Both the position numbers and the translations under genes were made by a program. The notes beneath the pieces were generated by a model that saw nothing but the letters and a program-made list of their open reading frames with translations, was not told the origin of the DNA and did no database searches. Positions 61,256 to 64,000 of a stretch of 64,000 bases of DNA are shown in pieces. Origin of the DNA: Clostridium akagii DSM 12554 (lineage in GTDB: Bacteria > Bacillota > Clostridia > Clostridiales > Clostridiaceae); NCBI RefSeq assembly GCF_000686725.1, contig NZ_JMLK01000008.1, positions 62,001 through 126,000 of the forward strand. The letters are read 5' to 3'. The number at the start of each line of letters is the position of its first letter. Within the stretch, counting starts at the first letter, position 1.

Positions 61256-62290
61256 TTACTCTACTATAAGCATTACCATTGTTTGATTTGCATGCATTTT
61301 ATAAAATTGTTCACCATAACTAATGAATCCAGTTGTGTTATTATTACATATTTTAAGTATTTCATTATCTACTTGCTTCCACATGTTTTCCTTTTCAAAT
61401 TTAAGACTTCTTAAAATACAATTTATTACAAAAACAAAATTTGGTTTAAATGGAAGCTTGCTTACTGTTGTTCTAAGTTGTTGCAGTGGGTCTATTGGCT
61501 CTAAAACTTGCACAAAAGTATTTGAAAGTAGTTGACAATAAAAAGTTATTGACTTATCCTCATTTATTTTCATAGGTGACGCTATAAATATATCATCTTT
61601 ATAAATTTTACCTAATGGATTATTCATAAAATATTTTTCAAGTTCAGATTCTTTCACCCCGAGAACTCTTGCATATTCAGTACTTGCAGGTTTATTATTA
61701 AAACTTTTTACGATTCTATTAATTGTATCAGCCTCTGTAATTAACAATCTTTTTCCGGATGGTATATATATATTTTCCTTGGTTATATGAGTTCTTTGTT
61801 TTGTATTAAAAAATAGTGCAACACTACTAACTCTCTTTTTGCCAATATATATGTACGTTTCTTTAAATTTAAGATTATCCCCTGCACTTCCCCCTATAAT
61901 CTTAAAATCATCTTTCACAAAATATAATGTAGTAATTATTGTTTCTTCCATTCCATTTAGTCCATCACAAAATAATAAGATAAATGCATTTTTATTGTTT
62001 TCTATCTCATGATATTCAGATTTTAAACTCGCTATGCTTTTAATTGGTGGAGACAATATTTCAACAGTTTTTGCCATATCAGTTTCATATTCAAAACCTG
62101 ATATAACGCCGTTTTTATATCCACTTGATGTATACTCTCCTGCAGTAGAACATAATACCACCTTTTCTGATACACCTAATGACAGTTCCTTAACCTTCTC
62201 ATCACTTGAAAGTAGTATAAAACTTTTGTTCTTTTCATTCTCAGTGTATTTAATGGCTTCCTGAACATTAGAAAAACTTATAGCCCTCAT
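61256..62290 (-). CDS. FIST N/C domain sensor protein
   Basis: A 344-residue protein of the FIST family. The N domain includes VVLCSTAGEYTSSGYKNGVISGF and FKIIGGSAGDNLKF. The C-terminal FIST_C part starts around VLGVKESELEKYF and ends with TTGFISYGEQFYKMHANQTMV. FIST domains are thought to bind small ligands, perhaps amino acids. ATG at 62290 after GGAGG is preferred over 62305. Together with the following MCP gene it forms a two-gene sensing unit. Confidence 0.87.
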   Translation of the reverse strand: MRAISFSNVQEAIKYTENEKNKSFILLSSDEKVKELSLGVSEKVVLCSTAGEYTSSGYKNGVISGFEYETDMAKTVEILSPPIKSIASLKSEYHEIENNKNAFILLFCDGLNGMEETIITTLYFVKDDFKIIGGSAGDNLKFKETYIYIGKKRVSSVALFFNTKQRTHITKENIYIPSGKRLLITEADTINRIVKSFNNKPASTEYARVLGVKESELEKYFMNNPLGKIYKDDIFIASPMKINEDKSITFYCQLLSNTFVQVLEPIDPLQQLRTTVSKLPFKPNFVFVINCILRSLKFEKENMWKQVDNEILKICNNNTTGFISYGEQFYKMHANQTMVMLIVE

Positions 62291-62499
62291 AAACTCATCC
62301 TCCATTACTTATTATGTTACATTAGTGTATACGTTTGCCTTTTAGTAAAAAAAGTGTTCCATATTATATGTTAACGTGAATAATTCTACACATAATTTGA
62401 ACACTCCTAAAATCATATTATTTAATTGTTGCTCTTATTTCTTAATTATATATATACCAATGTGATTTTGCAACATATTTATATAAAAATGTAACAATA

Positions 62500-63471
62500 T
62501 TATTTAGGTCCAGATTCATATTTAGCATTAGGTTTTCTAAAGTTTACAATATTATCAACTATATACATAGGTCTATCCTTTGCTTCGTCAAAAATTCTAC
62601 CTATGTATTGCCCCATTACTCCAAGACTTATGAATAACAAGCCAAACATAATAATAACAATTGATAAAATCAACCCTAAACTCAAAATGCTAAGCTTATT
62701 TGATAGATGTTTTGCAATTATTACTATAGATGAAGCCAATCCTCCAACTAAACAAAAACTTCCAATGTAATTTACAAACGTAAGTGGTTTATATGTAAGT
62801 GAGGTTATACCATCCAATGCCAGTTTTACCATCTTGCTAAGTGGATATTTTGTTTCACCTGCAAACCTCTCCTGCCTTATGAATTCTACATAGGTCTGCT
62901 TATATCCAACCCAACTTACAAGCCCTCTTATATACCTGTTTTTTTCTGGCAATGAGGCTAAAGCATCACATACTTTTTTATCTATAAGTCTAAAATCACC
63001 AACATCTACAGGCATATCAATACTTGTCATACTTTTTAATAGTCTATAGTAAGTTTTGGCAGTTAACTTTTTTAAGAAGCTTTCCCCTTGTCGTTTAGAT
63101 CTCCTACCATAAACCACTTCATACCCTTGTTTCCATTTTTCTATCATTTTAATAATAGTCTCTGGTGGATCCTGTAAATCCCCATCTATTACCACAATAG
63201 CGCTTCCCATGGACACATCCATTCCTGCGGTTATCGCTGCCTGATGTCCAAAATTCCTAGAAAAATTTACAAGTTTTATTCGCGTATCTTTTTCACATAT
63301 AAGCTCAACTTTTTTTCTTGTACTATCCATACTTCCATCATTTACAAATATAATTTCATATTCTTCTCCTGTTTTGTTCATAACATTTTCTAGCCTTCTG
63401 TAACTTTCCATAATCACAAGTTCTTCATTATACAAAGGAACTACAATACTATATATTATTTTATTATTCAT
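62500..63471 (-). CDS. GT2 family glycosyltransferase (DPM1/GtrB-like)
   Basis: A 323-residue membrane glycosyltransferase. IVVPLYNEELVI and FVNDGSMDSTRK bind the nucleotide sugar, and VIDGDLQDPPE carries the DxD-type metal site. GDFRLIDKKV and RGLVSWVGYKQ follow, then two C-terminal membrane helices (residues ~232-255 and ~267-292). This group moves a sugar from a nucleotide onto undecaprenyl phosphate for cell-wall or O-unit decoration. ATG follows GAAGGTG. Its stop lies about 190 bp after the start side of the FIST gene. Confidence 0.9.
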   Translation of the reverse strand: MNNKIIYSIVVPLYNEELVIMESYRRLENVMNKTGEEYEIIFVNDGSMDSTRKKVELICEKDTRIKLVNFSRNFGHQAAITAGMDVSMGSAIVVIDGDLQDPPETIIKMIEKWKQGYEVVYGRRSKRQGESFLKKLTAKTYYRLLKSMTSIDMPVDVGDFRLIDKKVCDALASLPEKNRYIRGLVSWVGYKQTYVEFIRQERFAGETKYPLSKMVKLALDGITSLTYKPLTFVNYIGSFCLVGGLASSIVIIAKHLSNKLSILSLGLILSIVIIMFGLLFISLGVMGQYIGRIFDEAKDRPMYIVDNIVNFRKPNAKYESGPK

Positions 63472-63633
63472 TGCATATTCACCTTCCTTTATAGATCTTA
63501 ATTACTATATGATATTGGCATACTAGCATTATATTTTCTAATATACCAATCTCTCTGCTTAAAATAATTATAAATAATAATTACAGTTACAATATGGAAA
63601 AGTTATGTGAAATCTATGTGAATTAAATAAAAA

Positions 63634-63664
63634 AAAGCAATCAATTTTTATTATTGATTGCTTT
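63634..63664 (-). terminator. intrinsic terminator overlapping the kinase stop
   Basis: AAAGCAATCAAT/ATTGATTGCTTT stem, then TTTTTATTT on the minus strand. The kinase stop at 63651-63653 lies in it. Confidence 0.8.
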
Positions 63665-64000
63665 CGTATGGTTTAATGGGATATTTGATTATAAAACTCA
63701 CACCTTTTTTTCTATTTATAGCTTTAATTTCTCCATGATAATAATCAATTATTTTTTTTGAAATAGCAAGTCCTAGTCCAAAGTTTCCAGTCTTATCTTT
63801 ATATAAATTATCAAATATTCGATTTATATTTTTATTGTCAATATTATCCCCATCATTATAAATTTCAAGCACAGTAAATTCATCTTTTCTTTTTAGCGTT
63901 ACACATATTTTTTCTTTTGCATACCTAAGTGCATTATCCAATACATTTTCAATGGAAACCATTATTTTTTCCTTATTTCCAAACACATCTCCACTGTTAA
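63651..64000 (-). CDS. sensor histidine kinase, C-terminal ATPase domain (partial)
   Basis: The frame runs open to the window edge, giving the last 115 residues. SIENVLDNALRYAKE is the N box, NDGDNIDNKNINRIFD the G1 region, and GNFGLGLAISKKIIDYYHG the G2 box of a HATPase_c domain. The His-phosphorylation and sensor domains lie outside the window. The apparent GTG start at 63986 is only an internal codon. The response regulator partner is not visible here. Confidence 0.9.
   Translation of the reverse strand, partial: NSGDVFGNKEKIMVSIENVLDNALRYAKEKICVTLKRKDEFTVLEIYNDGDNIDNKNINRIFDNLYKDKTGNFGLGLAISKKIIDYYHGEIKAINRKKGVSFIIKYPIKPYESNQ

Overview
This is an AT-rich Firmicutes chromosome segment with clostridial gene content. 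Supporting signs are a [2Fe-2S] ferredoxin of the Clostridium pasteurianum 2FeCpFd type, a rubredoxin plus peroxiredoxin/glutaredoxin/flavoprotein peroxide system, an Ile-type T-box leader, an Asp23-free set of one-gene biosynthetic blocks, spore-coat cotJABC, a spoIIP remnant, strong AGGAGG ribosome sites and consensus sigma-A promoters. A spore-forming anaerobic Clostridium (sensu stricto) is the best guess; species cannot be told from the sequence alone. No rRNA, tRNA, CRISPR array, intact insertion sequence or prophage was seen.

Layout. 1-3.5 kb: ferredoxin, decayed ABC exporter, EamA transporter, and a TetR/HsmA pair with matching operators. 3.6-9.2 kb: alpha/beta hydrolase, XRE-peptide deformylase unit, spoIIP remnant, MATE pump, acetyltransferase, radical SAM protein. 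9.5-16.6 kb: HxlR/nitroreductase pair, split chromate transporter, a minus-strand cluster (HD hydrolase, thioesterase, DUF1697, broken DUF998), MATE pump, AraC/GyrI-like regulator. 16.7-19.8 kb: proline synthesis (proC divergent from proBA). 20-24.3 kb: YczE-type membrane protein, acetyltransferase, and two paralogous TetR regulators around an EFR1 flavodoxin/ferredoxin protein. 24.5-30 kb: T-box-controlled ilvA, asnS and asnB. 30.1-34.5 kb: HD-GYP protein, rubredoxin, the peroxide-reduction operon (TrxR-like flavoprotein, glutaredoxin, peroxiredoxin) and divergent cotJABC. 34.6-41.6 kb: response regulator, nitroreductase, AraC regulator, and a MarR plus heterodimeric ABC exporter operon. 41.8-50.8 kb: a complete shikimate-to-Phe/Tyr operon (aroF tyrA aroB aroA aroC pheA aroE aroK aroQ). 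51-60.2 kb: beta-glucoside PTS operon with two sigma-54 promoters, a LevR-type activator and a Suv3-like helicase. 60.3-64 kb: cytoplasmic chemoreceptor plus FIST sensor, a GT2 glycosyltransferase, and the end of a histidine kinase.

The most interesting regulatory structure is at the head of the aromatic operon. A consensus promoter is followed by a 48-codon open frame in which 14 residues are Phe or Tyr, then mutually exclusive hairpins, an intrinsic terminator and aroF. This is the layout of a ribosome-mediated attenuator sensing Phe/Tyr. Other points worth attention are a 141-bp palindromic structured element between aroE and aroK, degenerate heptamer repeats that form the ends of several genes, two 15-bp-period operator-like arrays, a hairpin placed between the Shine-Dalgarno and start of proA, and a terminator hairpin directly behind the promoter of the EamA gene.

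Several short stretches are decayed genes (ABC exporter, spoIIP, DUF998, two unnamed fragments), which shows ongoing small-scale gene loss. Start codons were chosen by ribosome-binding site, so many proteins are shorter than the longest possible frame.
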